Origin: Proteus vulgaris
GTDB lineage: Bacteria > Pseudomonadota > Gammaproteobacteria > Enterobacterales > Enterobacteriaceae
Length of the DNA: 64,000 nucleotides
Assembly (NCBI RefSeq): GCF_023100685.1
Contig: NZ_CP090064.1
Location: forward strand, 3,038,001 to 3,102,000
Reading direction: 5' to 3'
Positions 48,733-60,731 of the stretch are shown here, piece after piece (within the stretch, counting starts at the first letter, position 1; each line of letters starts with the position of its first letter). A model generated the notes under the pieces. That model was not told where the DNA came from, did not search any database, and was given only the letters and a program-made list of their open reading frames with translations. A program made the position numbers and the translations under genes.

Positions 48733-49260
48733 TTAAGCAGTTAGGTAAGGCCCAGCGCGGATCCCACGGATTTGTGCAAGCCACAATCCGGTATGATAAG
48801 AAGTGGTGTTCTGTACTAAAGCATAGCCAGAAAGCGGTAAATGAGTTAATGCGGTTGATGATGTGTTTGTTAGTAACGCATACAGAGTATCAAGCATGAC
48901 CTCTGCAACATTAGAAACAGGAGACGGCTCATCTTTGGCTTTAACCATCAATTCAGGAGAATTAATGGTGAACGCAAAAGAAAGCTGTTTAATAACATTT
49001 TTTACTGCATGCTGTTGCCAGTAATTAAAGGTGAAGGATGAGGCAGGATTCTGTACACTTTGACGTAAGAATAAGTTATCAAATGCAATGAGTGCCTGAC
49101 TTTGACGATTCTGTGAAGAAGGTGTATCTGTTTGCTGTGGATTTTCGGCATGAGCAGACAACAGCGAAGGTATTCCAATACCTGCTGCTACCATCCCTAA
49201 AAGCAGATGCGACCAAAAATATCGCCTGCCAAACTGTCGCCAAAAACTTATAATGCTCAT
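48733..49260 (-). CDS. secM: Secretion monitor SecM
   Basis: Exported arrest peptide that adjusts secA translation (175 residues). It starts with a long Sec signal (FWRQFGRRYFWSHLLLGMVA, cleaved near SAHA) matching E. coli SecM. The C-terminal arrest motif is kept as Y-H-T-G-L-W-L-A-Q-I-R-G-I-R-A-G-P, where the E. coli consensus is FxxxxWIxxxxGIRAGP: the Trp and GIRAGP are exact, while Phe is Tyr and Ile is Leu. Four residues (YLTA) follow the stall-site Pro. Positioned directly before secA and divergent from a DciA-like gene. Confidence 0.94.
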   Translation of the reverse strand: MSIISFWRQFGRRYFWSHLLLGMVAAGIGIPSLLSAHAENPQQTDTPSSQNRQSQALIAFDNLFLRQSVQNPASSFTFNYWQQHAVKNVIKQLSFAFTINSPELMVKAKDEPSPVSNVAEVMLDTLYALLTNTSSTALTHLPLSGYALVQNTTSYHTGLWLAQIRGIRAGPYLTA

Positions 49261-49305
49261 TAATCTTTGTTGCTCATTAATTTTTATTTTGTGGAGTCAA
49301 AATCT

Positions 49306-49821
49306 ATGCGGGATAGTTACCCACAATCATTGGAAAAAATCTTCATAGAACTTGAAGGTTCCAATAAGAATACATTACAACTCATACAACAGCGTGCAAC
49401 GATTTTACTAAAATTAAATCGCGCCGTCATGGCTCTTTTACCTGTTCCTTTACGAGATAAATGCCGTGTCGCAAATTATCGCAATGCTATTTTAATTATT
49501 GAAGTAGCAAACGCAAGTTGGTTAACGCGATTACGCTATGAAACTCCATCATTACTTTCTGCATTAAGACAAGAAATTTTACCATCCTTATCCTCAATAG
49601 ACATCAAAATTAATCCGACTTTAGGAATAAAACCGGAAAAAAGATCTTTAATATCATCATTAAAAGAACAAGAGCCTACAAAGAGACGTCACTTGAGTTT
49701 AGAAAGTGCTCAATCATTAAGGTATTTGGCGCAGAAAAGTCCGAAGAAGTTAAGAGAGAAATTAGAACGGTTGGCTGCACTTGCCGGAGAGAGTACAAGT
49801 GCAACCAAAGATGAACGTTAA
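49306..49821 (+). CDS. DUF721 / DciA-like protein
   Basis: A 171-residue basic protein of the DUF721 (DciA-like) family. The N-terminal domain has the family signature around VANASWLTRLRYETPSLLSA, preceded by VALL-type helix QLIQQRATILLKLNRAVMALLP; the C-terminal third is Lys/Arg/Ser-rich and probably disordered. DciA loads the replicative helicase in bacteria lacking DnaC; enterobacteria use DnaC, so the role here is uncertain. Start set at 49306 because GGAG lies nine bases upstream; the frame itself extends to 49267. It is divergent from secM across a few tens of bases and convergent with lpxC. Confidence 0.78.
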   Translation: MRDSYPQSLEKIFIELEGSNKNTLQLIQQRATILLKLNRAVMALLPVPLRDKCRVANYRNAILIIEVANASWLTRLRYETPSLLSALRQEILPSLSSIDIKINPTLGIKPEKRSLISSLKEQEPTKRRHLSLESAQSLRYLAQKSPKKLREKLERLAALAGESTSATKDER

Positions 49822-49855
49822 TTAGAGATAATTAACGTGCTTTCCATTACTGGAA

Positions 49856-50806
<951 letters not shown>

Positions 50807-50871
50807 TCATTATACTTATAATTGGCAGGACAGTTTAGCACAAAAAGCGGAGATGCCAATCTTTTTGGCGA

Positions 50872-52038
50872 TTAATCAGCCTGTTTTCTCAGGAACGCAG
50901 GGATATCTAAATAATCGGGCTCTTTATTCGCCTGAGTAGATTGTTCGTTAACTGCTTTTGCTGCTGGCTTGCTTTCTTCTACAGCGGTAAAAGAAGACAT
51001 GCTATTTTGCATTTGCTGATAACGATTCTCCATTGCGCTTTGCTGATTTTGCTTATTCGTTACCAGCGTAATTTCTGGACGTTTGTCCATGCCGATACCT
51101 GTTGCAACGACAGTTACACGCAGTTCATCATTCATTTCTGGGTCAAGGGATGTACCGATAACCACAGTCGCGTTGTCTGATGCAAATGCACGAATGGTGT
51201 TACCCACTGTTTCAAATTCATCAAGACGTAAGTCAAAGCCAGCGGTAATGTTGACTAACACACCACGCGCACCAGACAGGTCGATATCTTCCAATAATGG
51301 ACTTGAAATCGCCATTTCTGCGGCTTCCTCAGCGCGATCTTCACCTTTAGCAGCACCAGAGCCCATCATGGCATAACCCATTTCAGACATCACGGTTCTT
51401 ACGTCAGCAAAGTCAACGTTCATTAAACCAGGGCGGGTGATTAGCTCAGCGATACCTTGAACTGCGCCTTTTAAGACATCATTAGCCGCGCCAAACGCAT
51501 CTAATAATGAAATTCCACGACCCAATACTTTTAATAATTTGTCATTAGGAATAGTGATTAATGAGTCAACATGTTTTGACAACTCAGTAATACCTTGTTC
51601 CGCAAATGCCATACGTTTTTTGCCTTCAAAATTAAAAGGCTTAGTTACTACAGCAACGGTCAAAATACCTAATTCTTTAGCAACTTCAGCAACAACTGGT
51701 GCGGCACCTGTACCAGTACCACCGCCCATACCTGCTGCGATAAAGACCATATCGGCACCTTCAAGCGCTGCACGCAACGCTTCACGGTCTTCTTCTGCGG
51801 CATTACGACCCACTTCAGGGTTTGCACCTGCACCTAAGCCTTTCGTAATGGCATTACCAATTTGGATAGTTTGTCCGACCGCTGTTTTACGTAGCGCTTG
51901 AGCATCCGTATTGACTGCAAAGAAATCTACGCCTTCAATACGTTCACGAACCATGTGCTCAACCGCATTACCGCCGCCGCCACCAACGCCGATGACTTTG
52001 ATCACCGCATCGTTGGTTAATTCCATAGGTTCAAACAT
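50872..52038 (-). CDS. ftsZ: Cell division GTPase FtsZ
   Basis: Tubulin-like protein forming the Z ring (388 residues). GTP-binding motif [10 protein letters not shown] at about 106-115, the T7 synergy loop with NVDFADV, a variable linker, and the conserved C-terminal peptide [15 protein letters not shown] that binds FtsA, ZipA, ZapD and MinC. Partners encoded in this window: FtsA, ZapA, ZapD. Last of the ftsQ-ftsA-ftsZ group; lpxC follows. Confidence 0.98.
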   Translation of the reverse strand: MFEPMELTNDAVIKVIGVGGGGGNAVEHMVRERIEGVDFFAVNTDAQALRKTAVGQTIQIGNAITKGLGAGANPEVGRNAAEEDREALRAALEGADMVFIAAGMGGGTGTGAAPVVAEVAKELGILTVAVVTKPFNFEGKKRMAFAEQGITELSKHVDSLITIPNDKLLKVLGRGISLLDAFGAANDVLKGAVQGIAELITRPGLMNVDFADVRTVMSEMGYAMMGSGAAKGEDRAEEAAEMAISSPLLEDIDLSGARGVLVNITAGFDLRLDEFETVGNTIRAFASDNATVVIGTSLDPEMNDELRVTVVATGIGMDKRPEITLVTNKQNQQSAMENRYQQMQNSMSSFTAVEESKPAAKAVNEQSTQANKEPDYLDIPAFLRKQAD

Positions 52039-52108
52039 AATTTCTCTCCGTTTTGTGCCTTCTCAGGGTCGCTTGCTCAAACGACCTCTTTTTAAATTTG
52101 TCTGATTA

Positions 52109-53365
52109 TTAAAACTCTCTTTTCAGCCAGCCGGTGAGTTTCTTAAACAAACCACTGACAGCAGAGCGTTTTTCGGTTTCTGTTTCCTCACCAAAGTGGG
52201 ATTCTTTACCGTAATGCAAGAGCCCAACCGCTGTTGAGTAGTAGGGATCCTGCGCATAATCTGTTAGCCCGGTAATATTTAACGGTTTACCGATCCGTAC
52301 TTGCGTGTGAAAAACACGTTGAGCACATTCAACAAGTCCATCAATCTGTGCAGCACCACCTGTTAGCACAATACCTGCGGCTAAATGATGCTTAATCCCT
52401 TGCTGACGTAATTGTTCTTGAACTTTTAAAATCTCTTCATTAACAAGATTGAGCAATTCGGTATAACGAGGCTCAATCACCTCAGCAAGAGTTTGTCGTT
52501 GCAGACTTCTTGGTGGCCTGCCTCCGACACTAGGAACTTCGACATTTTCATCTTTACCAACTAAAGAGCCTAATGCACAACCATGGCGAACTTTGATAGC
52601 TTCAGCGTCATTTGGGGGTGTACCAAACGCATAAGCGATATCACTTGTTACTACATTGCCAGCATAAGGAATAACGCGAGTGTGTCTTAATGCTCCACCA
52701 GTATAAATGGCAATGTCCATCGTACCGCCACCAATATCAACAACACACACACCAAGTTCACGTTCATCTTCTGTCAATACAGCGAAACTTGAAGCTAGTC
52801 CCGCAAAAATCAGTTGATCCACTTTTAACCCACAGCGTTCAACTGCTTTTACAATATTCTTTGCCATATCGTTATGGCAGGTAATTAGATGAACTTTAGC
52901 TTGCATACGTACACCCGACAATCCAACAGGGTTTTTGATCCCTTCTTGATAATCAATGGCATACTCTTGCGGTATAACGTGTAAAACACGATGTTCATCT
53001 TTTACTTTGACGGATTTCGCAGTGTGAACCACGCTATCAACGTCATCTTGAGTCACTTCTTCTTCTGAAATTGGCACCATACCAATCTCATTTTGGCAGC
53101 TGATATGCTTGCCTGATAACGCCAAATATACTGAAGATATTTGACAGTCAGCCATCAATTCAGCCTGATCTACCGCCCGTTGCACACATTTTACGACGGA
53201 TTCAAGATCGTTAACGCCACCTTTATCCATGCCTCGAGATGGACAACTTCCCACCCCAATAATATTCACAACACCATCAGGCAGGATCTCACCGACAAGG
53301 GTGGCTACTTTGGCCGTACCAATCTCAAGACCAACTACTAATTTTCTGTCCGTCGCTTTGATCAT
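52109..53365 (-). CDS. ftsA: Cell division protein FtsA
   Basis: Actin-like protein tethering FtsZ filaments to the membrane (418 residues). Actin-type nucleotide motifs VVGLEIGTAKVATLVGE at the N-terminus and CVVDIGGGTMDIAIY in the centre, plus VLTGGAAQIDG. The C-terminus ends in an amphipathic membrane-targeting helix, GLFKKLTGWLKREF. Follows ftsQ by 45 bp and precedes ftsZ by 70 bp. Confidence 0.97.
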   Translation of the reverse strand: MIKATDRKLVVGLEIGTAKVATLVGEILPDGVVNIIGVGSCPSRGMDKGGVNDLESVVKCVQRAVDQAELMADCQISSVYLALSGKHISCQNEIGMVPISEEEVTQDDVDSVVHTAKSVKVKDEHRVLHVIPQEYAIDYQEGIKNPVGLSGVRMQAKVHLITCHNDMAKNIVKAVERCGLKVDQLIFAGLASSFAVLTEDERELGVCVVDIGGGTMDIAIYTGGALRHTRVIPYAGNVVTSDIAYAFGTPPNDAEAIKVRHGCALGSLVGKDENVEVPSVGGRPPRSLQRQTLAEVIEPRYTELLNLVNEEILKVQEQLRQQGIKHHLAAGIVLTGGAAQIDGLVECAQRVFHTQVRIGKPLNITGLTDYAQDPYYSTAVGLLHYGKESHFGEETETEKRSAVSGLFKKLTGWLKREF

Positions 53366-53410
53366 TATTGTTCTGCCTTCGCCTTCATCGTGTCATCTGC
53401 CACGTCTTGT

Positions 53411-54196
53411 TTATTCATTCTCAAGTAATAAAGGAGCCCATCCGACTGCACCACCACTGTCATAACGCAGATCAACATAATCAACTCGTTTATCTGTTTG
53501 TTGTTGCAGTATCGGATACAACTCAATAAAGCGAGCGATCCGTTTTTCGTTATCCTTACGACCTAACTCCAATCGGACATCATTGTCTAAAACTAATTGC
53601 CATCCTTGACGTGCAGACATTGACGCTGCTTTTAAATTCAGGTTACTTGCAAGAAGTTGATCTCTCATTGCTACATAACCTGATAACACCATTTTTTCAC
53701 TTCCTTGAGGGCCATATAACAAAGGGTAATTACCTTTGGTTTCCAATTGCGTTGGCAGACTGAAAACGCGCCCTTCTTTATCAAGAAAGTAAGTATCATT
53801 CCAGCGGGTAAAGGGAACATACTCTACCAGATGGATCTTAAGCTCATCAGGCCACTGTTTACGCACAGTGACTTGCCTAATCCATGGCATACGTTCAATT
53901 TGTTGCTGAATGATATTCACATCCTGTGTCATAAATGTGCCTGGCTGTCCTAAAGATAAAATCGCCTGACGCACATCATCATTCGTTGTGTAATGCCTCT
54001 CACCGGTTAATACAAGTTTTGAGATAGGAAGACGATTTGCATCTTTCATCCAGTTAACTACTTGTATTCCACCCCAAACGATAGTGGCAATCACACATAA
54101 GAAAAAGATTAATCCTGATAAATAAGTACCATTACTCGGTCTGTCAGAATGCTGTTTCTCTTTGTGTTCTTTTATATTTAGCGCTGCTTGTGACAT
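53411..54196 (-). CDS. ftsQ: Cell division protein FtsQ
   Basis: Bitopic membrane protein linking early and late divisome parts (261 residues). Cytoplasmic N-terminus of about 25 residues, one membrane helix at about 27-48 ([20 protein letters not shown]), a POTRA domain ([20 protein letters not shown]) and a beta domain ending in [16 protein letters not shown]. It begins 1 bp after the stop of an unrecognised 118-codon frame in the position where ddlB is normally found. Confidence 0.96.
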   Translation of the reverse strand: MSQAALNIKEHKEKQHSDRPSNGTYLSGLIFFLCVIATIVWGGIQVVNWMKDANRLPISKLVLTGERHYTTNDDVRQAILSLGQPGTFMTQDVNIIQQQIERMPWIRQVTVRKQWPDELKIHLVEYVPFTRWNDTYFLDKEGRVFSLPTQLETKGNYPLLYGPQGSEKMVLSGYVAMRDQLLASNLNLKAASMSARQGWQLVLDNDVRLELGRKDNEKRIARFIELYPILQQQTDKRVDYVDLRYDSGGAVGWAPLLLENE

Positions 54197-54197
54197 A

Positions 54198-54554
54198 TTA
54201 ACCCACTAACTCCTGAGCAACGTTTAAACCAGAGAATCGCCCATCCTTTTGTCCGATGTTCCTTCGATTAATACTTTTCCTACATATATATACTTTATGA
54301 ACACCTTTAGGTTTGATAATTAAATCACTAAATTGTTCAATCTGTTGAGAATTATTTACTTTAAAAGAAGAAATTGCGAATTTTTCTGCGTTTTTCTTGC
54401 TTTTTAACTGAAATTTTCTCTCAACACGGTTTTGAGCAAGCGAATTCTTGTTCATTTTTTTCGCCAATACAGTGCTATTTTTCTCATAACACCTCATCAT
54501 TACAGCGAGTTGATTACCCATTTCACCATAAATGATGTTCACTTGCTCAAACAT
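54198..54554 (-). CDS. Unrecognised 118-residue ORF in the ddlB position
   Basis: A Lys/Asn/Arg-rich, cysteine-poor protein of 118 codons between murC and ftsQ, where enterobacteria usually carry ddlB (D-Ala-D-Ala ligase, about 306 residues). It starts 5 bp after the murC stop and ends 1 bp before the ftsQ ATG, so it is fully embedded in the operon and could be translated by coupling. I find none of the Ddl ATP-grasp motifs in it or in the other two sense frames. It has no signal peptide or membrane helix. It may be a real short protein, or a non-coding remnant kept open by chance after ddlB was lost. Function unknown. Confidence 0.5.
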   Translation of the reverse strand: MFEQVNIIYGEMGNQLAVMMRCYEKNSTVLAKKMNKNSLAQNRVERKFQLKSKKNAEKFAISSFKVNNSQQIEQFSDLIIKPKGVHKVYICRKSINRRNIGQKDGRFSGLNVAQELVG

Positions 54555-54559
54555 CCGTC

Positions 54560-56023
54560 TTAATCCTCGCTTAAAGATGGCTGTAATTTTGTATCTGCTA
54601 AGCGACGCGCTATTTTACCAATATTTCCAGCACCTTGAACTAAAACAAGATCATTATCTGTTAATACACCCGCTAATATTGATGAAATATTATCGACATC
54701 AGATACCCAGATAGGATCTAGCTTGCCACGCTGACGAATTGTTCGACAAAGTGAGCGACTGTCTGCGCCTGCAATCGGAGTTTCTCCGGCAGAATAAACG
54801 TCTGTTAATAATAAAATATCAACTTGGTTGAGAACAGTAGCAAAGTCCTCATACAAATCACGTGTACGTGTATAACGATGCGGTTGGAAAATCATTACAA
54901 GACGTTTATCTGGCCAACCGGCTCTCGCTGCTTTAATCGTTGCGTCAACTTCTGTTGGGTGATGACCATAATCATCAACTAACATCACCTCACCTTCTTG
55001 ACCGTTAACATGTTCAAGACCGTAATTACCTAAGAAGTCGAAACGGCGTCCTGTACCTTGGAAGTTAAGTAATGCAGCTAAAATATGTTCGTCAGCAATA
55101 CCTTCTTCAGTAGCAACCGCCACTGCCGCAGTTGCATTTAATGCGTTATGACGACCAGGTGCATTTAATACAACTTGTAAATCAGGCATATCTTCACGAG
55201 AAATAGTGAAGAAACCTTGAGCACCTTTTTGTTCATAATGCGTAATACGAACATCTGCATCCTCACTAAACCCGTAAGTCGTAATATAACGACCCACTTT
55301 AGGGATGATAGAACGGATAACATCATCATCAAGACACATCACTGCACGACCATAGAACGGTAAATTGTGCAAAAAGGTAATAAACGTCTCTTTTAAATTG
55401 TCAAAATTACCGTGATATGTATCCATATGGTCTGCTTCGATATTCGTAACCACAGCCACCATAGGTTGTAAATGTAAAAACGATGCATCACTTTCGTCAG
55501 CTTCAGCGATTAAATAACGGCTACATCCTAAACGAGCATGCGTACCCGCTGATTTAACTAATCCGCCATTTACAAAAGTAGGATCTAATCCTGCTTGTGC
55601 ATAAATATTTGAAATCATTGCTGTCGTGGTGGTTTTACCATGAGTTCCTGCAATCGCCACACCATGACGATAACGCATTAATTCAGCCAACATCTCAGCA
55701 CGACGAATAACTGGAATACGTGCCTCTCTCGCGGCAATAATTTCAGGATTCTCAGCACTGATTGCAGTCGAGACCACAACAACACTAGCGCCACGAATAT
55801 TTTCAGGGCGGTGATTAAAATAAACAGTTGCGCCCAAAGCAACGAGCTGTTGTGTAACGGCATTTGGCGCTAAATCAGAACCACTGATTTCATAGCCTTC
55901 ATTCGCTAGCACTTCAGCAATCCCACCCATACCGGCACCACCGATGCCAATAAAGTGAATATGCTTAACTTTTCTCATTTCAGGCACAAACGATCTTAAT
56001 TTTGCCAGTTGTTGTGTATTCAC
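54560..56023 (-). CDS. murC: UDP-N-acetylmuramate-L-alanine ligase MurC
   Basis: Adds L-Ala to UDP-MurNAc, the first peptide-stem step (487 residues). Rossmann motif [20 protein letters not shown], the Mur-ligase P-loop [12 protein letters not shown], and the central ligase residues in [12 protein letters not shown], plus [10 protein letters not shown] in the C-terminal domain. It lies 41 bp after murG. The C-terminal [15 protein letters not shown] is conserved. Confidence 0.97.
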   Translation of the reverse strand: MNTQQLAKLRSFVPEMRKVKHIHFIGIGGAGMGGIAEVLANEGYEISGSDLAPNAVTQQLVALGATVYFNHRPENIRGASVVVVSTAISAENPEIIAAREARIPVIRRAEMLAELMRYRHGVAIAGTHGKTTTTAMISNIYAQAGLDPTFVNGGLVKSAGTHARLGCSRYLIAEADESDASFLHLQPMVAVVTNIEADHMDTYHGNFDNLKETFITFLHNLPFYGRAVMCLDDDVIRSIIPKVGRYITTYGFSEDADVRITHYEQKGAQGFFTISREDMPDLQVVLNAPGRHNALNATAAVAVATEEGIADEHILAALLNFQGTGRRFDFLGNYGLEHVNGQEGEVMLVDDYGHHPTEVDATIKAARAGWPDKRLVMIFQPHRYTRTRDLYEDFATVLNQVDILLLTDVYSAGETPIAGADSRSLCRTIRQRGKLDPIWVSDVDNISSILAGVLTDNDLVLVQGAGNIGKIARRLADTKLQPSLSED

Positions 56024-56064
56024 TATTTACTTCTTCACTCTAAGTTAATGGTTACAAGTTACGT

Positions 56065-57147
56065 TTATTTCTTTGCCACTTCGATTATCACATTCGCTAC
56101 ACGCGCTGTGGCATCCGTAATCGCAACACTTTTTGCTTTTTCTGCCATCGCTAACAATGTTTCTCTATCCCACTGCTTTAGGGTTTGTGCAATGACTTCT
56201 GGAGTTAAATCATTTTGCTCGATAATTCGCGCTGCCCCCGCTTTTTCTAATGGCAGGGCATTCCAATATTGCTGTCTATCTTTGTGCTGGAAGGGAACAA
56301 AAATAGCGGGTAATCCCGCAGCGGCAATTTCACTGACTGTTAATGCGCCGGAACGACATACGACAACATCAGCCCATTGGTAAGCTTGCGCTATATCATC
56401 AATAAATTCAGTAACTTTGTATTCAGATTTAACTGAATTTTTCGCTAATTCATTCTGATAGCGTGTTTTTGTATCACTTTCGCCACCTTTTCCTGCTTGA
56501 TGCCAGATTGTAACATGTTCACCAAGCAAACCAGCGACCACCGGCAAGGTATGATTTAAAATTCGAGCGCCTTGGCTACCACCAATAATCAACACTCGAA
56601 TCGGACCAGTTCTCTCTTTTAATCGTACCGATGGCGCTTCAAGCGCTAATACATCTTCACGTACAGGATTCCCAACAACTGGCGCTTTAGGAAATGCGCC
56701 CGGAAAAGCCTGTAATACACGTTTAGCAATCTTGGATAGCCAACGATTGGTTAATCCAGCAATCCCATTTTGTTCATGCAAAATAACGGGGATGCCACAC
56801 ATCCAAGCCGCAACACCACCGGGGCCTGAAACATAACCGCCCATACCAAGCACAGCATCGGGTTGATAACGTTTCATAATGGCGCGCGCCTGAAAAATGG
56901 CTTTAATTATACGAATTGGCGCTGCTATTAATGCTTTAATACCTTTACCACGTAAGCCAGAAATACGAATAAATTCAATATCAATACCGTGTTTGGGTAC
57001 TAAATCAGCTTCCATTCTATCCGCCGTTCCTAACCATCGGATTTCCCAACCTTGGGATTGTAGATAATGAGCAACAGCTAGCCCGGGGAATACGTGTCCC
57101 CCCGTACCACCAGCCATTACCATTAAACGGCGTCTACGCTCGCTCAT
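56065..57147 (-). CDS. murG: Lipid II synthase glycosyltransferase MurG
   Basis: Peripheral membrane GT28 enzyme adding GlcNAc to lipid I (360 residues). N-terminal glycine loop [18 protein letters not shown], membrane-association basic/hydrophobic patch [20 protein letters not shown], second G loop [10 protein letters not shown], and the donor-site region [20 protein letters not shown] followed by P-F-Q-H-K-D-R-Q-Q. Overlaps ftsW by 4 bp (translation coupling). Confidence 0.97.
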   Translation of the reverse strand: MSERRRRLMVMAGGTGGHVFPGLAVAHYLQSQGWEIRWLGTADRMEADLVPKHGIDIEFIRISGLRGKGIKALIAAPIRIIKAIFQARAIMKRYQPDAVLGMGGYVSGPGGVAAWMCGIPVILHEQNGIAGLTNRWLSKIAKRVLQAFPGAFPKAPVVGNPVREDVLALEAPSVRLKERTGPIRVLIIGGSQGARILNHTLPVVAGLLGEHVTIWHQAGKGGESDTKTRYQNELAKNSVKSEYKVTEFIDDIAQAYQWADVVVCRSGALTVSEIAAAGLPAIFVPFQHKDRQQYWNALPLEKAGAARIIEQNDLTPEVIAQTLKQWDRETLLAMAEKAKSVAITDATARVANVIIEVAKK

Positions 57148-58337
57148 TTCGGGCTCCTTACAAACGCCTGAGCTTGTGCTAGACGTGTTTCATAATCTAT
57201 TCGTAACAACATCACGATGGCTGTTGACATAATAATCAAACTTGAACCACCGTAACTAATAAGAGGAAGAGTTAATCCCTTCGTTGGCAACATGCCTGCT
57301 GCTGCGCCTACATTGACCAAGGATTGGAATGTAAACCAGATCCCAATTGAACACGCTAAAAAGCCTGAAAAGCGCTGATCGAGTATCAATGCACGTCGCC
57401 CAATTTGCATCGCGCGAAAAGCGATGAAGAATACCATTAAAAGCACTAAAACCACACCGATATAACCAAGTTCTTCTGCCAAAATGGAGAAAATAAAGTC
57501 GGTATGTGCTTCTGGCAAATATTCCAGTTTTTGTACTGAGTTTCCTAAACCTTGTCCAAGCAAATCGCCTCGGCCAAATGCCATCAAAGATTGCGTTAAT
57601 TGGTAACCACTACCAAATGGATCCTCCCAAGGCTCTAAGAAAGAAGTGATCCGGCGAACACGATAAGGTTCAACAATGATAAGCATAACCACAGCGGCAA
57701 TACCTGAACCGATAATCGCTAAGAATTGCCAGATCTTAGCACCCGCTAAAAATAAAAGTGCCAATGTGGTAACAAACAACACAACCACGGTACCTAAGTC
57801 TGGCTGCAATAACAGTAAAACAGCCAGTACTAACATAACGCCCATCGGCTTACAGAAACCCCAAAAGTTGTTTCTGACCTCTTCAACTTTTCGAACTAAG
57901 TAGCTAGATAAGTAACAAAATAAAGCCAATTTTGATAATTCAGCAGGTTGAAAGTTTAATGGCCCCACAGCAATCCAACGTGAAGCACCATTAACCGAAC
58001 TTCCGACGCCCAATACCACTAATAAAAGTAGTATTGAACCAAACAGCATTAGACTGCTATAACGTTGCCAAATTGCCATAGGAATACGCATAGTGACTAA
58101 CGCAATACAAAACGCCACGATAAGGTAAATTCCATCACGCTTTGCAAATAGGAAAGGATCTTCTGCAAGTCGTTGACCAACAGGCATTGAAGCTGATGTC
58201 ACCATGACAAAACCGATAACCGCTAATCCGAAAGTAAACCAGAGCAAAGTGCGATCATACGGCACAAACGCCGTATTCTCAGTTTGATAACTGCCCACTA
58301 ACCACTGTTTTAGTCTTCGCATTGCGAATATGCTCAT
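57144..58337 (-). CDS. ftsW: Septal SEDS glycosyltransferase FtsW
   Basis: Polytopic inner-membrane peptidoglycan polymerase of the divisome, partner of FtsI (397 residues, about 10 membrane helices). Conserved segments include [13 protein letters not shown], the extracellular loop with [20 protein letters not shown] carrying the catalytic Asp region, and [14 protein letters not shown] near the C-terminus. The N-terminal cytoplasmic stretch is shorter than in E. coli (414 residues). Overlaps murD by 1 bp. Confidence 0.97.
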   Translation of the reverse strand: MSIFAMRRLKQWLVGSYQTENTAFVPYDRTLLWFTFGLAVIGFVMVTSASMPVGQRLAEDPFLFAKRDGIYLIVAFCIALVTMRIPMAIWQRYSSLMLFGSILLLLVVLGVGSSVNGASRWIAVGPLNFQPAELSKLALFCYLSSYLVRKVEEVRNNFWGFCKPMGVMLVLAVLLLLQPDLGTVVVLFVTTLALLFLAGAKIWQFLAIIGSGIAAVVMLIIVEPYRVRRITSFLEPWEDPFGSGYQLTQSLMAFGRGDLLGQGLGNSVQKLEYLPEAHTDFIFSILAEELGYIGVVLVLLMVFFIAFRAMQIGRRALILDQRFSGFLACSIGIWFTFQSLVNVGAAAGMLPTKGLTLPLISYGGSSLIIMSTAIVMLLRIDYETRLAQAQAFVRSPK

Positions 58338-59647
58338 CAGCCAAGCTCCCTTGCCAAGCGCGCAAATTCATCACCACGTTGCTCAAAACATTTAAACTGA
58401 TCTAAACTTGCGCAAGCTGGTGAAAGCAACACCATATCCCCTGGTTTAACAGTAGGGGCTAATGCACGCATTGCCTCTTCCATTGTCACTGTTAATAAAG
58501 AGACATCTGGTCGTAAACTAGCTAGAGCTTGCCCGTCTTGTCCAAAGCAATAGAGGCGAATATTGTCACCACTGATATAAGGCAATAAAGCTGTAAAATC
58601 GGCTGATTTTCCATCACCACCTAATAAAAGGTGCAATGTACCTTCGACGTCGAGTCCTCGTAATGCCGCTTCTGTACTTCCCACATTGGTCGCTTTCGAA
58701 TCATTTATCCAGCGTACATTTTGATGTGAATAAACTAATTGAAAACGATGAGCAAGACCGTGATACGTTTTCAGTACTTCAGTTGCTGCTTGACGAGAAA
58801 TCTCCACTGCATCTGCAAGTGCTAGTGCCGCTAATGCATTGGTATAGTTATGCTGTCCTGAAAGATACATTTCGGACGTTGAAAGAACTTTTTCACCATT
58901 TACTTTTAAGACGCGATTTGTGTTATCAAGCTGATAATCACCTTGCCCTACTCCAAAACTGACACAACGGCCATCTTTACCCATTAAAGGTAATGTGAGT
59001 GTGTCATCTTGGTTATAAACGCAGGTATTAGCATTATCATAGATACGTAATTTCGCTTCACGGTACTGTTCCAATCCTAATGGATAGCGATTCATATGAT
59101 CTTCGCTAATATTTAAGACTGTCGCCGCAGCTGCTTTTAAGCTATACGTGGTTTCTAGTTGGAAACTTGATAGCTCTAATACATAAAGATCATGAGGCTC
59201 AGTTAGCAAGGTCAGTGCAGGAACACCAATATTCCCCCCAACACCAACTCGAATACCATCCGCTTTTGCCATTTCACCCACAAGCATTGTAACTGTGCTT
59301 TTACCATTAGAGCCTGTAATAGCCACAATAGGTGCTTTTGCTTCGCGACAAAACAGTTCAATATCCCCCACAATTTCGACACCATGACTTGCAGCTTCAA
59401 CAAGCTCAGGAGTCGAAAGGGCAATACCAGGACTTGAGACAATTAAATCAGCATCGTTAAGCCATGCTTGGTGAAAGCTACCTGTATGATATTCAACGTC
59501 AACAGGAAGCTTATCTAAGCCTCCTGGTTTTTGGCGCGTATCAATCACTTTAGGTGTAACACCTTGACGGATAAAAAAGTCAACGCAGGAAAGACCTGTT
59601 ATTCCAAGCCCAACAACAACGACTTTTTTTCCCTGATAATTTGCCAT
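58337..59647 (-). CDS. murD: UDP-MurNAc-L-Ala-D-glutamate ligase MurD
   Basis: Adds D-Glu to the peptide stem (436 residues). N-terminal UDP-binding fold [19 protein letters not shown] loop [13 protein letters not shown], the carbamylated-Lys/His region in [13 protein letters not shown], and the C-terminal domain with [15 protein letters not shown]. Packed between mraY (1-bp gap) and ftsW. Confidence 0.97.
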   Translation of the reverse strand: MANYQGKKVVVVGLGITGLSCVDFFIRQGVTPKVIDTRQKPGGLDKLPVDVEYHTGSFHQAWLNDADLIVSSPGIALSTPELVEAASHGVEIVGDIELFCREAKAPIVAITGSNGKSTVTMLVGEMAKADGIRVGVGGNIGVPALTLLTEPHDLYVLELSSFQLETTYSLKAAAATVLNISEDHMNRYPLGLEQYREAKLRIYDNANTCVYNQDDTLTLPLMGKDGRCVSFGVGQGDYQLDNTNRVLKVNGEKVLSTSEMYLSGQHNYTNALAALALADAVEISRQAATEVLKTYHGLAHRFQLVYSHQNVRWINDSKATNVGSTEAALRGLDVEGTLHLLLGGDGKSADFTALLPYISGDNIRLYCFGQDGQALASLRPDVSLLTVTMEEAMRALAPTVKPGDMVLLSPACASLDQFKCFEQRGDEFARLARELG

Positions 59648-59648
59648 C

Positions 59649-60731
59649 TTAACGTACCTTTAACGTCGCCAGACCAATAAGCACTAACATCAGTGAAATA
59701 ATCCAGAAGCGGACAATAACACGAGGTTCAGGCCAGCCTTTTAATTCATAGTGGTGATGAATTGGAGCCATACGGAAAATACGCTGACCACGTAATTTAA
59801 ATGAACCGACTTGTAAAATAACGGAGAGTGTTTCAACAACAAACACACCTCCCATAATCACTAATAAGAATTCTTGGCGTAATAACACAGCAATCGTACC
59901 TAACGCACCACCCAATGCGAGAGAACCAACATCTCCCATAAAGACTTGCGCTGGGTAAGTGTTAAACCAAAGAAAACCTAAACCCGCACCGACGATAGCG
60001 GTACATACAATCACTAATTCGCCCGCATGCATTAAATAGGGGATCTTCAAGTAACTTGCAAAATTAACGTTACCTGTCGCCCATGCGACTAATGCAAAAC
60101 CAGCGGCGACAAAAACAGTTGGCATAATGGCTAAACCATCTAAACCATCCGTTAAGTTAACGGCGTTACTTGTTCCCACAATGACGAAATAAGCCAGTAA
60201 AATATAAAGCATGCCTAATTGAGGCATAACATCTTTAAAGAATGGAACGACTAGCTGTGTTGCAGGAGTATCTTTACCAATAGCATACATACTAAATGCA
60301 ACGACTAACGCCAACACGGATTGCCAGAAATATTTCCAACGTGCGATCAAGCCTTTAGTATCTTTACGAACGACTTTGCGATAATCATCAACAAAGCCGA
60401 TAACGCCATAACCAATTAAAACCAATAACACACACCAAACATAAGGGTTGTCTAGTCTTGCCCATAGTAATGTGGAAATGGAGATAGAGAACAGGATCAT
60501 AATCCCGCCCATTGTTGGTGTGCCACGTTTGCTAAAGTGAGACTCTGGCCCTTCACTACGAACCACTTGTCCAATTTGCATTTTTTGTAACCAAGCAATG
60601 AGGTGAGGCCCCATCCACAAAGCAATAATTAATGCCGTCAATAAACCAACAATCGCCCTGAATGTCAGATAAGAAAACACATTAAAAAATGTATGGTATT
60701 TAACCAAATATTCGGCTAGCCAAACTAACAT
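59649..60731 (-). CDS. mraY: Phospho-MurNAc-pentapeptide transferase MraY
   Basis: Integral membrane enzyme making lipid I on undecaprenyl phosphate (360 residues, 10 membrane helices). Catalytic Asp residues are in GFVDDYRKV and [14 protein letters not shown]; the Mg/uridine region [12 protein letters not shown] and the HxxxH-type motif APIHHHYE complete the active site. The N-terminal [20 protein letters not shown] is typical. Overlaps murF by 7 bp. Confidence 0.97.
   Translation of the reverse strand: MLVWLAEYLVKYHTFFNVFSYLTFRAIVGLLTALIIALWMGPHLIAWLQKMQIGQVVRSEGPESHFSKRGTPTMGGIMILFSISISTLLWARLDNPYVWCVLLVLIGYGVIGFVDDYRKVVRKDTKGLIARWKYFWQSVLALVVAFSMYAIGKDTPATQLVVPFFKDVMPQLGMLYILLAYFVIVGTSNAVNLTDGLDGLAIMPTVFVAAGFALVAWATGNVNFASYLKIPYLMHAGELVIVCTAIVGAGLGFLWFNTYPAQVFMGDVGSLALGGALGTIAVLLRQEFLLVIMGGVFVVETLSVILQVGSFKLRGQRIFRMAPIHHHYELKGWPEPRVIVRFWIISLMLVLIGLATLKVR

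Noticed and set aside
48657..48899. An 80-codon plus-strand frame beside secM
   Set aside because: Antisense to secM and to the secM-secA spacer; no support for expression.
54198..54554. Idea that the ORF between murC and ftsQ is a frameshifted ddlB
   Set aside because: Reading all three sense frames gives no Ddl motif (no glycine-rich ATP loop, no EANTSPGMT-type C-terminal motif). An extremely degraded remnant cannot be excluded without a profile search.
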